Source: an uncultured Marvinbryantia sp.
GTDB taxonomy: Bacteria > Bacillota > Clostridia > Lachnospirales > Lachnospiraceae
NCBI GenBank assembly: GCA_947624335.1
Contig: CANQJX010000023.1
Coordinates: forward strand, 1 to 13,327
Direction: 5' to 3'
DNA length: 13,327 bases
Below are positions 1 to 6,093 of this stretch, in pieces. How positions within the stretch are numbered: the stretch's first letter is position 1; each line of letters begins with the position of its first letter. The position numbers were made by a program, and so were the translations under genes. A model generated the notes under the pieces. That model was not told where the DNA came from, made no database searches, and saw only the letters and a list, made by a program, of their open reading frames with translations.

Positions 1-19
1 GTTAAATGTGCAAATGCAC

Positions 20-385
20 TTAAATCAAGAATAAGATAATCACCGGGATGCCCGCTTCTACCGCTTCATCCATAACCGTGTTCAGCGCTTCGCCGTCGAT
101 TGCAGCGATAACCAGAAGGTTTACGCCGTCGGAGATCAGATTTTGAATATCGTTTACCTGCTGGTCTACTTCGTTATCGGAGTAAGTAAGTTCTACTTCA
201 TAACCAGCCGCTTCAAACTGCTCCTGCAGATAAGCGCCGTCGCGATTCCAACGCTCCAGAGACTGTGTCGGCATAGAAATACCAACTTTTCCGCCCGCCG
301 CTGCTTCGTCGTCAGCCATTACCGGAACAGAAACTGCACCGAAAGCTAAAACAGCAGCTAACAGCATTGCTAATTTTTTCTTCAT
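20..385 (-). CDS. chvE: ChvE-type sugar ABC transporter substrate-binding protein, 3'-truncated
   Basis: N-terminal third of a periplasmic-binding-type sugar receptor that would deliver monosaccharides to an ABC permease. Residues 1-24 form a signal peptide (KKK, hydrophobic stretch, VMA cleavage site). The mature part carries the ChvE-like segment GISMPTQSLERWNRDG, the acidic DDI/DNEVDQQ region and VIAAIDGEAL, matching the Agrobacterium ChvE order from memory. The family normally continues after GIPVI with AYDRLI and runs to roughly 350 residues. Here GIPVI is followed by ILFLI and a stop, so only 121 residues remain. Start supported by AGGAGG 8 bases upstream and an extended -10 promoter (445-473). 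The mature N-terminus has no lipobox cysteine, which is odd for a Gram-positive binding protein. The truncation may be a real rearrangement or a contig-end artefact; the window ends 19 bases later. Identification is good; whether it is functional is doubtful. Confidence 0.75.
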   Translation of the reverse strand: MKKKLAMLLAAVLAFGAVSVPVMADDEAAAGGKVGISMPTQSLERWNRDGAYLQEQFEAAGYEVELTYSDNEVDQQVNDIQNLISDGVNLLVIAAIDGEALNTVMDEAVEAGIPVIILFLI

Positions 386-444
386 GTTTTACCCTCCTGA
401 AAAAATTTTATTTTCGTCATATTACATATTTTTATGACTTATTT

Positions 445-473
445 ATTCTAGCATACAAGCAAAATATACAAAA
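445..473 (-). promoter_or_regulatory. Probable sigma-A promoter of the truncated sugar-binding protein gene
   Basis: On the minus strand TAGAAT (445-450) is preceded by TGC (451-453), giving an extended -10. A weak -35, TTTTGT (468-473), lies 17 bases further up; TTGTAT (466-471) at 15 bases is the alternative. Transcription would start near 438, leaving a leader of about 50 bases with the AGGAGG ribosome site. Confidence 0.5.
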
Positions 474-530
474 TGGACTTACTTTTGAATAATCTGGAGA
501 TTTTCAGAGGGCAGGGGAAAAATAAAATAA

Positions 531-580
531 AAATAGCATAATCTTGTTCTTAAGTTCAAAAAAGCAAAATAATGCTATTT
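531..580. repeat. 9-bp inverted repeat between divergent promoters
   Basis: AAATAGCAT (531-539) and ATGCTATTT (572-580) are perfect inverted copies separated by 32 bases. Between them lies a second partial palindrome centred on CTTAAG (549-554), with TTG and CAA at its ends. The element sits just upstream of the merR-type promoter (614-643) and also upstream of the promoter on the other strand, so it could be an operator or a stem-loop. No T-run follows it in either direction, so it is not an intrinsic terminator. Function unknown. Confidence 0.4.
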
Positions 581-613
581 GCATTGCGTGTGTCGAATAT
601 TGCGAAATCTTTT

Positions 614-643
614 TTGCCGAAATATAGACAGATGTGCTATACT
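614..643 (+). promoter_or_regulatory. Sigma-A promoter of the MerR-type regulator gene
   Basis: TTGCCG (614-619), an 18-base spacer and TATACT (638-643), with TGC immediately before the -10 (635-637) making it an extended -10. The start would fall near 650, about 23 bases before the GTG start codon, so the leader is short and carries only the GGGGGAAG ribosome site. Confidence 0.65.
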
Positions 644-672
644 AAGTCCAAAACAAGCAAGGGGGAAGTAGT

Positions 673-1266
673 GTGGGGGAACAGCGTTACCTGATTTCCG
701 ACGCGGCGAAAATGGTCGCCGTGGAAGCCCATGTCCTGCGCTACTGGGAAGAAGAACTGGGTCTTTCCATCGGCAGGACCGAGCTGGGACATCGATACTA
801 CACCCGCGAAAATATCGAAACATTTCGAAACGTGAAGAAACTAAAAGAAGAAGGGCTGCAGCTAAGGGCGATCAAAGTCGTGCTGCAAAACACGGACTGC
901 GGCGCGCAGAAAGAAAACAGCGAAGCGCAATGCGGGGAATCCGACGCCCCGGTATGGAACGTGCGGCAGTTAGCGGTAATGCGGTCGAACGCGCAGCGGC
1001 TGGAACAATTTAAAGAACTGGTGGGAGGAATCGTAGAAAAAGCGATCAAAGACAATAACGAGGAACTTCAGCGGCGCTTTGAAGAGTCCATGGCAAAGGA
1101 GACCAATTACCTTTTACATATGCAGGAGCAGCGGGAAGAGGAGCATTTCCGCCGTCTGGACGAGGCGATCCGGGCGCGCCAGAAAAACAGCCGTTATGTG
1201 GCGGCGGCAAAGGAAAAGCCGCGCTTCTGGGACAGGCTTCACAAAAAACGCAAAGATGGAAAATAA
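673..1266 (+). CDS. MerR-type helix-turn-helix protein with coiled-coil C-terminus
   Basis: Probable DNA-binding regulator of 197 residues. Residues 5-75 read as a MerR-type winged helix: a helix-turn-helix with VEAHVLRYWEEE (about 17-28), then GHRYYTRENIETF, the typical wing and second helix. Residues about 95-172 are charged and heptad-like (many E, K, R and Q), predicting a coiled coil for dimerisation in place of an effector domain. The tail is basic. No cysteine cluster of metal-sensing MerR proteins is seen. Start is GTG at 673, because an upstream extended -10 promoter and GGGGGAAG (661-668) leave no ATG in frame; spacing is short at 4 bases. It stands alone between a divergent sugar-binding gene and a convergent ferredoxin gene. 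Target unknown. RacA-like or phage-type MerR relatives share this layout, so a role other than classical transcription control is possible. Confidence 0.75.
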   Translation: MGEQRYLISDAAKMVAVEAHVLRYWEEELGLSIGRTELGHRYYTRENIETFRNVKKLKEEGLQLRAIKVVLQNTDCGAQKENSEAQCGESDAPVWNVRQLAVMRSNAQRLEQFKELVGGIVEKAIKDNNEELQRRFEESMAKETNYLLHMQEQREEEHFRRLDEAIRARQKNSRYVAAAKEKPRFWDRLHKKRKDGK

Positions 1267-1292
1267 AAAAACAGGGCGTACCATGTACGCCC
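1265..1292 (-). terminator. Intrinsic terminator of the ferredoxin gene
   Basis: An 8-bp perfect stem, GGGCGTAC (1274-1281) with GTACGCCC (1285-1292), and a 3-base loop. On the minus strand it is followed by seven T (complement of the A-run 1265-1271). It lies 25 bases past the ferredoxin stop codon. On the plus strand there is no T-run, so it should act only for the minus-strand gene. Confidence 0.85.
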
Positions 1293-1316
1293 CAAATGTT
1301 GAAAGCCTGTCTGCGA

Positions 1317-1487
1317 TTATTCTGCGGAAATCGCGCCGGTCGGGCATTCGCTTTCGCAGGTTCCGCATTCCAGACACACGTCTGCGTCGATCACATATTT
1401 GCCGTCGCCTTCGCTGATAGCTTCCGCCGGGCAGGCATCTGCGCATGTTCCGCATGCTACGCATTCATCAGAAATTACATATGCCAT
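1317..1487 (-). CDS. 2[4Fe-4S] ferredoxin (56 aa)
   Basis: Small electron carrier of the clostridial type, 56 residues. I translated it directly from the minus strand. It has two cluster-binding motifs, CVACGTCADACP (about residues 9-20) and CLECGTCESECP (about 38-49). Each is the CxxCxxCxxxCP pattern, so all eight ligand cysteines are present. It would carry low-potential electrons for cytoplasmic redox enzymes such as pyruvate:ferredoxin oxidoreductase or hydrogenase; the partner cannot be told from this window. The ATG at 1487 is preceded by GGAGGATT (1495-1502 on the plus strand) at good spacing, a promoter at 1524-1552, and it ends before a strong terminator. It is therefore a single-gene transcription unit, convergent with the upstream regulator gene. 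Confidence 0.95.
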   Translation of the reverse strand: MAYVISDECVACGTCADACPAEAISEGDGKYVIDADVCLECGTCESECPTGAISAE

Positions 1488-1523
1488 AATACAAATCCTC
1501 CTTCAAATGGTTTATATGCCTAC

Positions 1524-1552
1524 ATTCTAATACAGAAAGATAAAATATACAA
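1524..1552 (-). promoter_or_regulatory. Sigma-A promoter of the ferredoxin gene
   Basis: On the minus strand TTGTAT (1547-1552), a 17-base spacer and TAGAAT (1524-1529). The start would lie near 1517, about 30 bases before the ATG. Together with the terminator it defines a monocistronic ferredoxin transcript. Confidence 0.65.
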
Positions 1553-1581
1553 GTGAAAAATTTGGGAAAGGTACGAAATCT

Positions 1582-2181
1582 ATGTTGCAGGAACTGACAA
1601 CCTTTTTAAAGCATAGAAAAAAATGGAATCTGCTGCTGGTGGCTGTGAATATCGGCGTTTTTCTGCTGCTGGAAGTTACGGGCGGCGACGTGCTGAACCC
1701 TGTTTATATGCTGGAACACGGAGCGATGCTTCCGTCCGCTGTTTTGCAAAAAAAAGAGTATTACAGGCTGTTTACCAGTATGTTTTTGCATTTTGGCGTG
1801 GAGCATCTTTTCTTTAATATGCTGCTCTTGCTTTTTGCCGGGGACATGCTGCAGACAAGGGTGGGAGCCGTTCGCTATCTTCTTATTTATATGGGCGGAG
1901 GCTTGGCCGGGAACCTGCTGTCGCTTGCGGTTAGCGCCGCGCAGGGGGAAGACATCGTTTCCGCGGGAGCGTCCGGCGCTATTTTCGCCGTGCTGGGAGG
2001 ACTGGTCTGGCTGATCGTCCGCGGCAGGGGCAAAGTGAAGGATCTCGATGTGCGCGGCGTACTGATGATGGCGGTACTGTCGCTTATTCAGGGCTTTATG
2101 GATGTGGGCGTAGATCATTTTGCGCATCTGGGCGGCTTTCTGGGCGGATTCTTCCTGGCGGCGGTTACGCAGTTATTTTAA
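1582..2181 (+). CDS. Rhomboid-family intramembrane serine protease
   Basis: Integral membrane protease of 199 residues that cleaves transmembrane or membrane-near substrates. The catalytic serine sits in GASGAIF (Ser131) and the catalytic histidine in HFAHLGGFLGG (His182). The conserved HLFFN motif supplies His75 and Asn79, which in known rhomboids help form the oxyanion site. Hydrophobic segments lie at about 16-32, 69-90, 98-120, 128-147, 158-171 and 183-197, giving the six-helix core without an extra domain. Length is normal for the minimal bacterial form. Start ATG is preceded by GGGAAAGG (1563-1570). Only a -10-like TAAAAT (1541-1546) was seen upstream, so the promoter is not settled. 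The last 9 bases overlap a small minus-strand ORF. Substrate unknown. Confidence 0.93.
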   Translation: MLQELTTFLKHRKKWNLLLVAVNIGVFLLLEVTGGDVLNPVYMLEHGAMLPSAVLQKKEYYRLFTSMFLHFGVEHLFFNMLLLLFAGDMLQTRVGAVRYLLIYMGGGLAGNLLSLAVSAAQGEDIVSAGASGAIFAVLGGLVWLIVRGRGKVKDLDVRGVLMMAVLSLIQGFMDVGVDHFAHLGGFLGGFFLAAVTQLF

Positions 2182-2352
2182 ACGGTTTAAAACGGTTTTC
2201 AGATACGCCAATTCGCTTTGCACAATCGCCCAATAAGGGTCCTCACAGATTTCCGGATGCCTTTGCGACAACTGCTGCCAGCCGTCGTCTATCAGAGAGA
2301 GCGACTCGTTCAGCTTATCGGATAAAGAAAATGATTCGTGTGAAGACGGCAT
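2173..2352 (-). CDS. 59-aa hypothetical protein (small ORF)
   Basis: A short gene read from the minus strand: 59 codons and TAA, starting MPSSHESFSLSDKLNESL and ending LKTVLNRLK. AGGAGG lies 8 bases before the ATG, a textbook ribosome site, and a promoter (2389-2418) lies upstream, so it is very probably translated. The product is acidic to neutral, soluble and predicted mostly helical (SLSDKLNESLSLIDDGWQQL, then IVQSELAYLKTVL); it has no signal peptide or membrane segment and a single cysteine (Cys36). The gene converges on the rhomboid gene, and its stop codon lies inside the last codons of that gene. I do not recognise the family and give no function. Minus-strand frames that overlap coding DNA can be artefacts, but most of this frame lies outside the rhomboid gene. 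Confidence 0.75.
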   Translation of the reverse strand: MPSSHESFSLSDKLNESLSLIDDGWQQLSQRHPEICEDPYWAIVQSELAYLKTVLNRLK

Positions 2353-2369
2353 AATTTTTTCCTCCTATA

Positions 2370-2398
2370 TTGACATCTTTTGGCAAAAATTTTAAGAT
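2370..2398 (+). promoter_or_regulatory. Sigma-A promoter of the HIT-ECF sigma operon
   Basis: A perfect TTGACA (2370-2375), 17-base spacer and TAAGAT (2393-2398). The start would be near 2405, giving a leader of about 57 bases. The -10 overlaps that of the divergent small-ORF promoter, so the two may compete for polymerase. Confidence 0.6.
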
Positions 2399-2418
2399 AA
2401 AAATAACGTTTGCATCAA
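2389..2418 (-). promoter_or_regulatory. Probable promoter of the 59-aa small ORF
   Basis: On the minus strand TTGATG (2413-2418), an 18-base spacer and TAAAAT (2389-2394). The start would fall near 2382, about 30 bases before the ATG at 2352. Confidence 0.5.
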
Positions 2419-2461
2419 CGCAGCGATTTCTGATAATAAATACGGGAAAGGAGCGCAAAGC

Positions 2462-2872
2462 ATGACGGAAAACTGTATTTTTTGTAAAATTGCGGCAGGC
2501 GAAATCCCGTCGGCCGTCTTATTTGAGGACGAGGACTTTCGGGTAATCCTCGACGTCGGCCCGGCGGCAAAAGGACATATGCTGGTACTGCCGAAACAAC
2601 ATTTTGCCAATCTTTATGAAATGCCCGATGAACTTGCCGGGAAAGCGTTTATCCTGGCAAAAAAAATGGCGCGGAAAATGAAAAAAGCGCTAAACTGCGA
2701 CGGAATTAATGTCCTGCAGAATAACGGCGAGGCAGCCGGGCAGACGGTATTTCATTTCCACATTCATCTGATCCCGCGCTATCGCAATGATATGCTCAAA
2801 ATCGGATGGAAGCCGGGAGAACTGACACAGAGCGATAAAGCGGAGCTTTTAAAAAAATTTGAGGAAGAATAA
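2462..2872 (+). CDS. HIT-family (histidine triad) nucleotide hydrolase
   Basis: Cytoplasmic HINT-branch protein of 136 residues, which in the family hydrolyses AMP linked to amines such as lysyl or amino groups. The triad is HFHIHLIPR with His98, His100 and His102 (H-x-H-x-H). The N-terminal CIFCKI (Cys5, Cys8) plus His47 in PKQHF form the zinc site of the CxxC subgroup. The segment FEDEDFRVILDVGPAAKGH is the usual nucleotide-binding part. Length matches the family (about 110-150). Start ATG is preceded by AAAGGAG. It is followed after 14 bases by the ECF sigma gene, so both are co-transcribed from the TTGACA promoter. Substrate in vivo unknown. Confidence 0.95.
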   Translation: MTENCIFCKIAAGEIPSAVLFEDEDFRVILDVGPAAKGHMLVLPKQHFANLYEMPDELAGKAFILAKKMARKMKKALNCDGINVLQNNGEAAGQTVFHFHIHLIPRYRNDMLKIGWKPGELTQSDKAELLKKFEEE

Positions 2873-2886
2873 CAGGGATTGTACAA

Positions 2887-3405
2887 ATGAGGAATGAAGA
2901 GACATTTACAGAGGTTTATAAGCGCTATGCCGCGCTGGTGATGAAATCTGTAGTGGCTCAGACAAATGATAGAGAACTGGCGGCGGAAATTTGCCAGCAG
3001 ACATTTTTAGCCTACTACCGCAATATGGAGGCCGTAGAGCCGGAATTTGTAAAAGCATGGCTGCTGCATGTCGCAAAGAATCTGCTGATCGATCATTGGA
3101 GAAAAGCCAGTACAAGAAAAGAGATCTTAGTGGATGGGTCCGACATGCTAAACCGCGAAATGAGCGGCCCGGATATGGAAAAGCAGTGTACGGACCGTCT
3201 GTTTTTACAAAAGATACTTGCCGAGTTAAAAGAAGAAAATGAACTCTGGTACGAAGTGATCGATTACATTTGCATCCGTGAAGTGAGTCACGAAGAAACG
3301 GCGAAGCACCTTGGAATTTCATCCGCGGTGCTTCGCGCAAGATTATATCGGGCAAAACATTTTTTACAGGCAAAATACGGAACCGATTTTCCGGGCGGCA
3401 TCTAG
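2887..3405 (+). CDS. ECF-type RNA polymerase sigma factor
   Basis: Alternative sigma factor of 172 residues that directs polymerase to a small set of promoters. Region 2 spans about 6-75 and includes EICQQTFLAYYRNM and the helix AWLLHVAKNLLIDHWRK, the region 2.2-2.4 signature. Region 4 spans about 120-165, with the helix-turn-helix SHEETAKHLGISSAVLRARLYRAK. There is no extra domain. It follows the HIT gene by 14 bases and ends against murG: the two stop codons share CTAG (3402-3405). A DUF4367-like membrane protein, the usual partner type, lies on the other side of murG at 4539, so the likely anti-sigma is separated from it by one opposite-strand gene. Inferred role: response to envelope or medium conditions; the signal is unknown. 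Confidence 0.93.
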   Translation: MRNEETFTEVYKRYAALVMKSVVAQTNDRELAAEICQQTFLAYYRNMEAVEPEFVKAWLLHVAKNLLIDHWRKASTRKEILVDGSDMLNREMSGPDMEKQCTDRLFLQKILAELKEENELWYEVIDYICIREVSHEETAKHLGISSAVLRARLYRAKHFLQAKYGTDFPGGI

Positions 3406-4463
3406 CGCACCGATTCTATTAACCCGGTAATTTGTTCGATTGCGTTATTCAGATCGCTCGTTTCCATGGCGCGGATATAAGCGAGCCGGGACTGATAAAG
3501 CCCGCGGATGGTTTCCAGAAGAAGCCGGCCGGTGAGATTTTCTTCCGGAAGCACTTCGCAGAAGCCCTGCTTGCGGAAAGACTCGGCGTTTAAAATCTGG
3601 TCGCCGCGGCTTGCGCTTGTGCCCAGCGGAATTAACAGGGCGGGCTTGCGCAGCTCCAGCAGTTCGCAGATGGCGTTTGCTCCCGCACGGGAGACCACAA
3701 TGTCTGCCAGCGCAAACAGATCCGCAAGCTCCTGTTCAACGTATTCAAACTGCACATAGCCGGGCGTATGCTCCAGGGCGGGATCCAGTTTTTCCTTCCC
3801 GCACAGATGCACCACCTGAAAGGTTTGCAGCAGTTCGGGCAGAATCTCGCGGATAGCATGGTTGATATTAGCGGAGCCAAGACTTCCGCCAATTACCATC
3901 AGAACCGGTTTGTCTGCGGTAAATCCGCACAGGCGCAGACCGGCGCTGCGGCTGCCGTTCTTTAACTCCTGCCGGATGGGAGAACCGGTCAGCACCGCTT
4001 TTTCCTGCGGCAGGCAGGCAAGCGTTTCCGGGAAATTGCAGCACACCTTGGTTGCAAAAGGAATGGCAAGTTTGTTCGCCAGGCCCGGCGTCATGTCGGA
4101 TTCGTGGATGATCACCGGAATATGGCAATGCTTTGCCGCAAGCACCACGGGAACCGCCACAAAGCCGCCTTTGGAAAATACCACGTCCGGCTTTACGGTT
4201 TTTAAGATTTTGCGGGCTTCCCGATAACCCTTGATTACGCGGAAAGGATCGGTAAAATTTTTCAGGTCAAAGTAACGCCGGAGCTTGCCGGACGAAATGC
4301 CGTGATAGGCAATTCCCATTTCTTCAATCAGGGTCTTTTCGATTCCGGTGTAGGAACCTATGTACTGGATTTCATATCCCAGTTCTTTGAGGCGGGGAAT
4401 CAGGGCAATATTAGGGGTGACATGCCCGGCGGTGCCGCCGCCGGTAAGAATGATACGTTTCAT
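3402..4463 (-). CDS. murG: MurG, UDP-GlcNAc:lipid I N-acetylglucosaminyltransferase
   Basis: Transfers GlcNAc from UDP-GlcNAc to lipid I on the inner membrane face, the last cytoplasmic step of peptidoglycan precursor synthesis. It has 353 residues, normal length. Key segments: GGGTAGHVTPN (8-18) in the lipid-binding lobe, HESD (120-123; many MurG have HEQN), GGSLGS (192-197), and the donor site SRAGANAICELLELRKPALLIPL (258 onward) ending in GDQ (287-289). The HESD form and GYREARKIL segment match the stand-alone clostridial subgroup. Start ATG is preceded by CGGAGG and a promoter (4493-4520). It is outside a dcw cluster, flanked on both sides by the sigma and DUF4367 genes. I cannot exclude a second murG elsewhere. 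Confidence 0.95.
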   Translation of the reverse strand: MKRIILTGGGTAGHVTPNIALIPRLKELGYEIQYIGSYTGIEKTLIEEMGIAYHGISSGKLRRYFDLKNFTDPFRVIKGYREARKILKTVKPDVVFSKGGFVAVPVVLAAKHCHIPVIIHESDMTPGLANKLAIPFATKVCCNFPETLACLPQEKAVLTGSPIRQELKNGSRSAGLRLCGFTADKPVLMVIGGSLGSANINHAIREILPELLQTFQVVHLCGKEKLDPALEHTPGYVQFEYVEQELADLFALADIVVSRAGANAICELLELRKPALLIPLGTSASRGDQILNAESFRKQGFCEVLPEENLTGRLLLETIRGLYQSRLAYIRAMETSDLNNAIEQITGLIESVR

Positions 4464-4492
4464 AAATAAACCTCCGATTTATCACTACTATC

Positions 4493-4520
4493 AGTTTATA
4501 CGCTCGGAGGAAAAAGTCAA
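4493..4520 (-). promoter_or_regulatory. Probable promoter of murG
   Basis: On the minus strand TTGACT (4515-4520), a 16-base spacer and TAAACT (4493-4498). TATAAA also occurs but at only 14 bases. The start would be near 4486, about 23 bases before the ATG. Confidence 0.45.
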
Positions 4521-4538
4521 GAAGGGACTTACGCCTAA

Positions 4539-5306
4539 ATGGAAATACAAAGAGGGAAAAAAGGGAAAAAACGGCGCGCGCAGCTCATTGAGGCGGCGGA
4601 CGCTTTTGAGGAAAAGCTGAACGCGCAGCCGGAACTTGACGATATCCGGCTGACGCCTGAGATGGAAGCCGATATGGCGCGGCGCATTGCGTCGCTGGAG
4701 GACGGGGACAACAAAATCCATACCCGCAGACGGCGTAGAGCGCTGCGCACGGCGGGCGTGATGGCTGCCGCGCTTGCGGTGATCCTTGGCGTCGGCATGA
4801 CCAGCGAAGCAAGGCGTTTGTGGCTGGTGAATTTGTGGAATGTGATCATGGGGCGGGAGACAGTATCGGAATATCGAACGATAGACGGGGCCGGGGAAGA
4901 TGGCTATGAAATCAGCAAAGTGCTTGCCGAGATAGAAGAAAAAGTGGGGATTCATGCGGCTTATTTTATGTACATGCCGGAAGGGCTGACGTTTGACCAT
5001 TATGCAATAGAAGACGTGCCGCAGAAAGCGCTGCTGTTTTACCGCTATGGGGATACGATTTTAACGGTTCATATGGTGAAGGAATTACAAAATTCTATCA
5101 AAGGAACGACGTTAGATGGAGAGGTATTGGAGACGATTCCGGTGCAGACCAGATATGGGGAAATAGAAGTCTTGGAACTGGCGTCTTCCTCAGCGGAGAA
5201 TAATTATGCGGCGCAGTTTTTATACGAGGACTGCGAGTATATGATTCACGGGGTGCTGCCGCGGGAAGAATTTATAAAACTAGTGGAAAATATGCAAATT
5301 TCCTAA
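4539..5306 (+). CDS. DUF4367-like single-pass membrane protein, probable anti-sigma partner
   Basis: 255 residues: a cytoplasmic basic and acidic N-terminus (1-65), one membrane helix (about 69-87, VMAAALAVILGVGMTS), then an extracytoplasmic domain (about 110-252). The last part, with YGEIEVLELASS and AQFLYEDCEYMIHGVL ending in LVENMQIS, has the DUF4367 look that accompanies clostridial ECF sigma factors. The N-terminus (LIEAADAFEEKL, IRLTPEMEADMARRI) fits a sigma-binding helix. Inference: it holds the ECF sigma factor at the membrane and releases it on a signal. The ATG at 4539 has an in-frame TAA directly before it; the nearest ribosome-like site GAAGGGA is 11 bases upstream, so the start is not strong. 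It is divergent from murG. Probably co-transcribed with the secreted-protein gene 76 bases downstream. Confidence 0.7.
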   Translation: MEIQRGKKGKKRRAQLIEAADAFEEKLNAQPELDDIRLTPEMEADMARRIASLEDGDNKIHTRRRRRALRTAGVMAAALAVILGVGMTSEARRLWLVNLWNVIMGRETVSEYRTIDGAGEDGYEISKVLAEIEEKVGIHAAYFMYMPEGLTFDHYAIEDVPQKALLFYRYGDTILTVHMVKELQNSIKGTTLDGEVLETIPVQTRYGEIEVLELASSSAENNYAAQFLYEDCEYMIHGVLPREEFIKLVENMQIS

Positions 5307-5382
5307 AAACATCGTAACGAAGCAGGAGCGGGTTCGTATTTATAAATGTAATGTAAAATACAAAAGAGAAAGGAGGAAACGT

Positions 5383-5850
5383 ATGAGGAAAATAAGATTG
5401 GCAACCGTATCGCTTTTTTGCACGCTGCTTTTCCTGTCGTGCGGCGTTTCCGCCTCCGCCTTTGCGGTGGAGTTTGACGAACAGACGGGCATGGAGCCAG
5501 TACTGGAGCGCGCCGTCGGCATCGCGCCGGTCAGCCCGCAGGGCACATATATCGCCTCCGGTGCCAGTTCCATTACAGTGATTGGAAACAAAAAAGTGCA
5601 TATTGGTGCGGAAACAAGCTGCTATCGCACGATGAGCAAGGTAAACGCCAACGTTTATCTTTACAAAAAGAGCGGCGCTACGGTCACTTCCGGAGATTAT
5701 AACGCCACCAACACCAGCTATGTAAGCGGCGGAAAAGACGTGTCGGTCGCCGCCGGTTATTACTATGTGCGCGGCGGGCACAATGTTTACAAAGACGGAA
5801 AAGCAGTGGAAACAGCTATGAGTTGTACATCCACAATTTACGTTGGCTAG
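5383..5850 (+). CDS. Small secreted beta-rich protein, unknown family (155 aa)
   Basis: Begins with a signal peptide: basic start, hydrophobic core LATVSLFCTLLFLS, and cleavage at ASA-FA or AFA-VE (after residue 26 or 28). The mature part of about 127 residues is rich in S, G, T, Y and V with alternating polar and hydrophobic residues (ASSITVIGNKKVHIG, NANVYLYKKSG, AGYYYVRGGHNVYKDGK), as in a beta-sandwich. Two mature cysteines (about 86 and 148) could form a disulfide. The layout recalls the DUF6147-type clostridial secreted proteins, but I am unsure. Strong ribosome site AGGAGG. It follows the DUF4367 gene by 76 bases, so it may be a target or output of that sigma system. No catalytic motif visible. 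Confidence 0.7.
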   Translation: MRKIRLATVSLFCTLLFLSCGVSASAFAVEFDEQTGMEPVLERAVGIAPVSPQGTYIASGASSITVIGNKKVHIGAETSCYRTMSKVNANVYLYKKSGATVTSGDYNATNTSYVSGGKDVSVAAGYYYVRGGHNVYKDGKAVETAMSCTSTIYVG

Positions 5851-6093
5851 AACATCAAACACGCTGTGCGGTTTATCCTTACAGCGGAAAAACTTATATC
5901 CGCCCGGTATTTACATGCCCCGCGCTGCAGATTCCAGGCGATGACTGCACTTTTACATTACCTTTCATCTGCTCCTGCAGACAGGCGAAGAAATGCCGGG
6001 AGAGCCGGCGGGGAGCCGGCGCGGCTGAAACGCGCAGTGCGCGAAGCTCTGACTGGATAATAAGTAATTGAAGAGAAATAAGGGGGAATTATC

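Noticed and set aside
2906..3373. Long minus-strand ORF across the sigma gene, and similar ones across the MBL, glnN and rhomboid genes
   Set aside because: These lie opposite well-supported genes, lack ribosome sites and have compositions expected from the reverse strand of coding DNA.
5383..5470. Lipobox (FLSC) in the secreted protein
   Set aside because: Cysteine 20 lies inside the hydrophobic core and the -3 position is F, not L/V/I; a normal signal-peptidase I site follows at 26-28.
5866..6060. 64-codon ORF between the secreted protein and the cysteine-rich protein
   Set aside because: No ribosome site, arginine- and alanine-rich product typical of a chance frame in GC-rich DNA. The region 5851-6093 holds only short GC repeats (GAGCCGGCG twice at 6002-6021) and a CGCGC-AGT-GCGCG hairpin (6031-6043) with no T-run.
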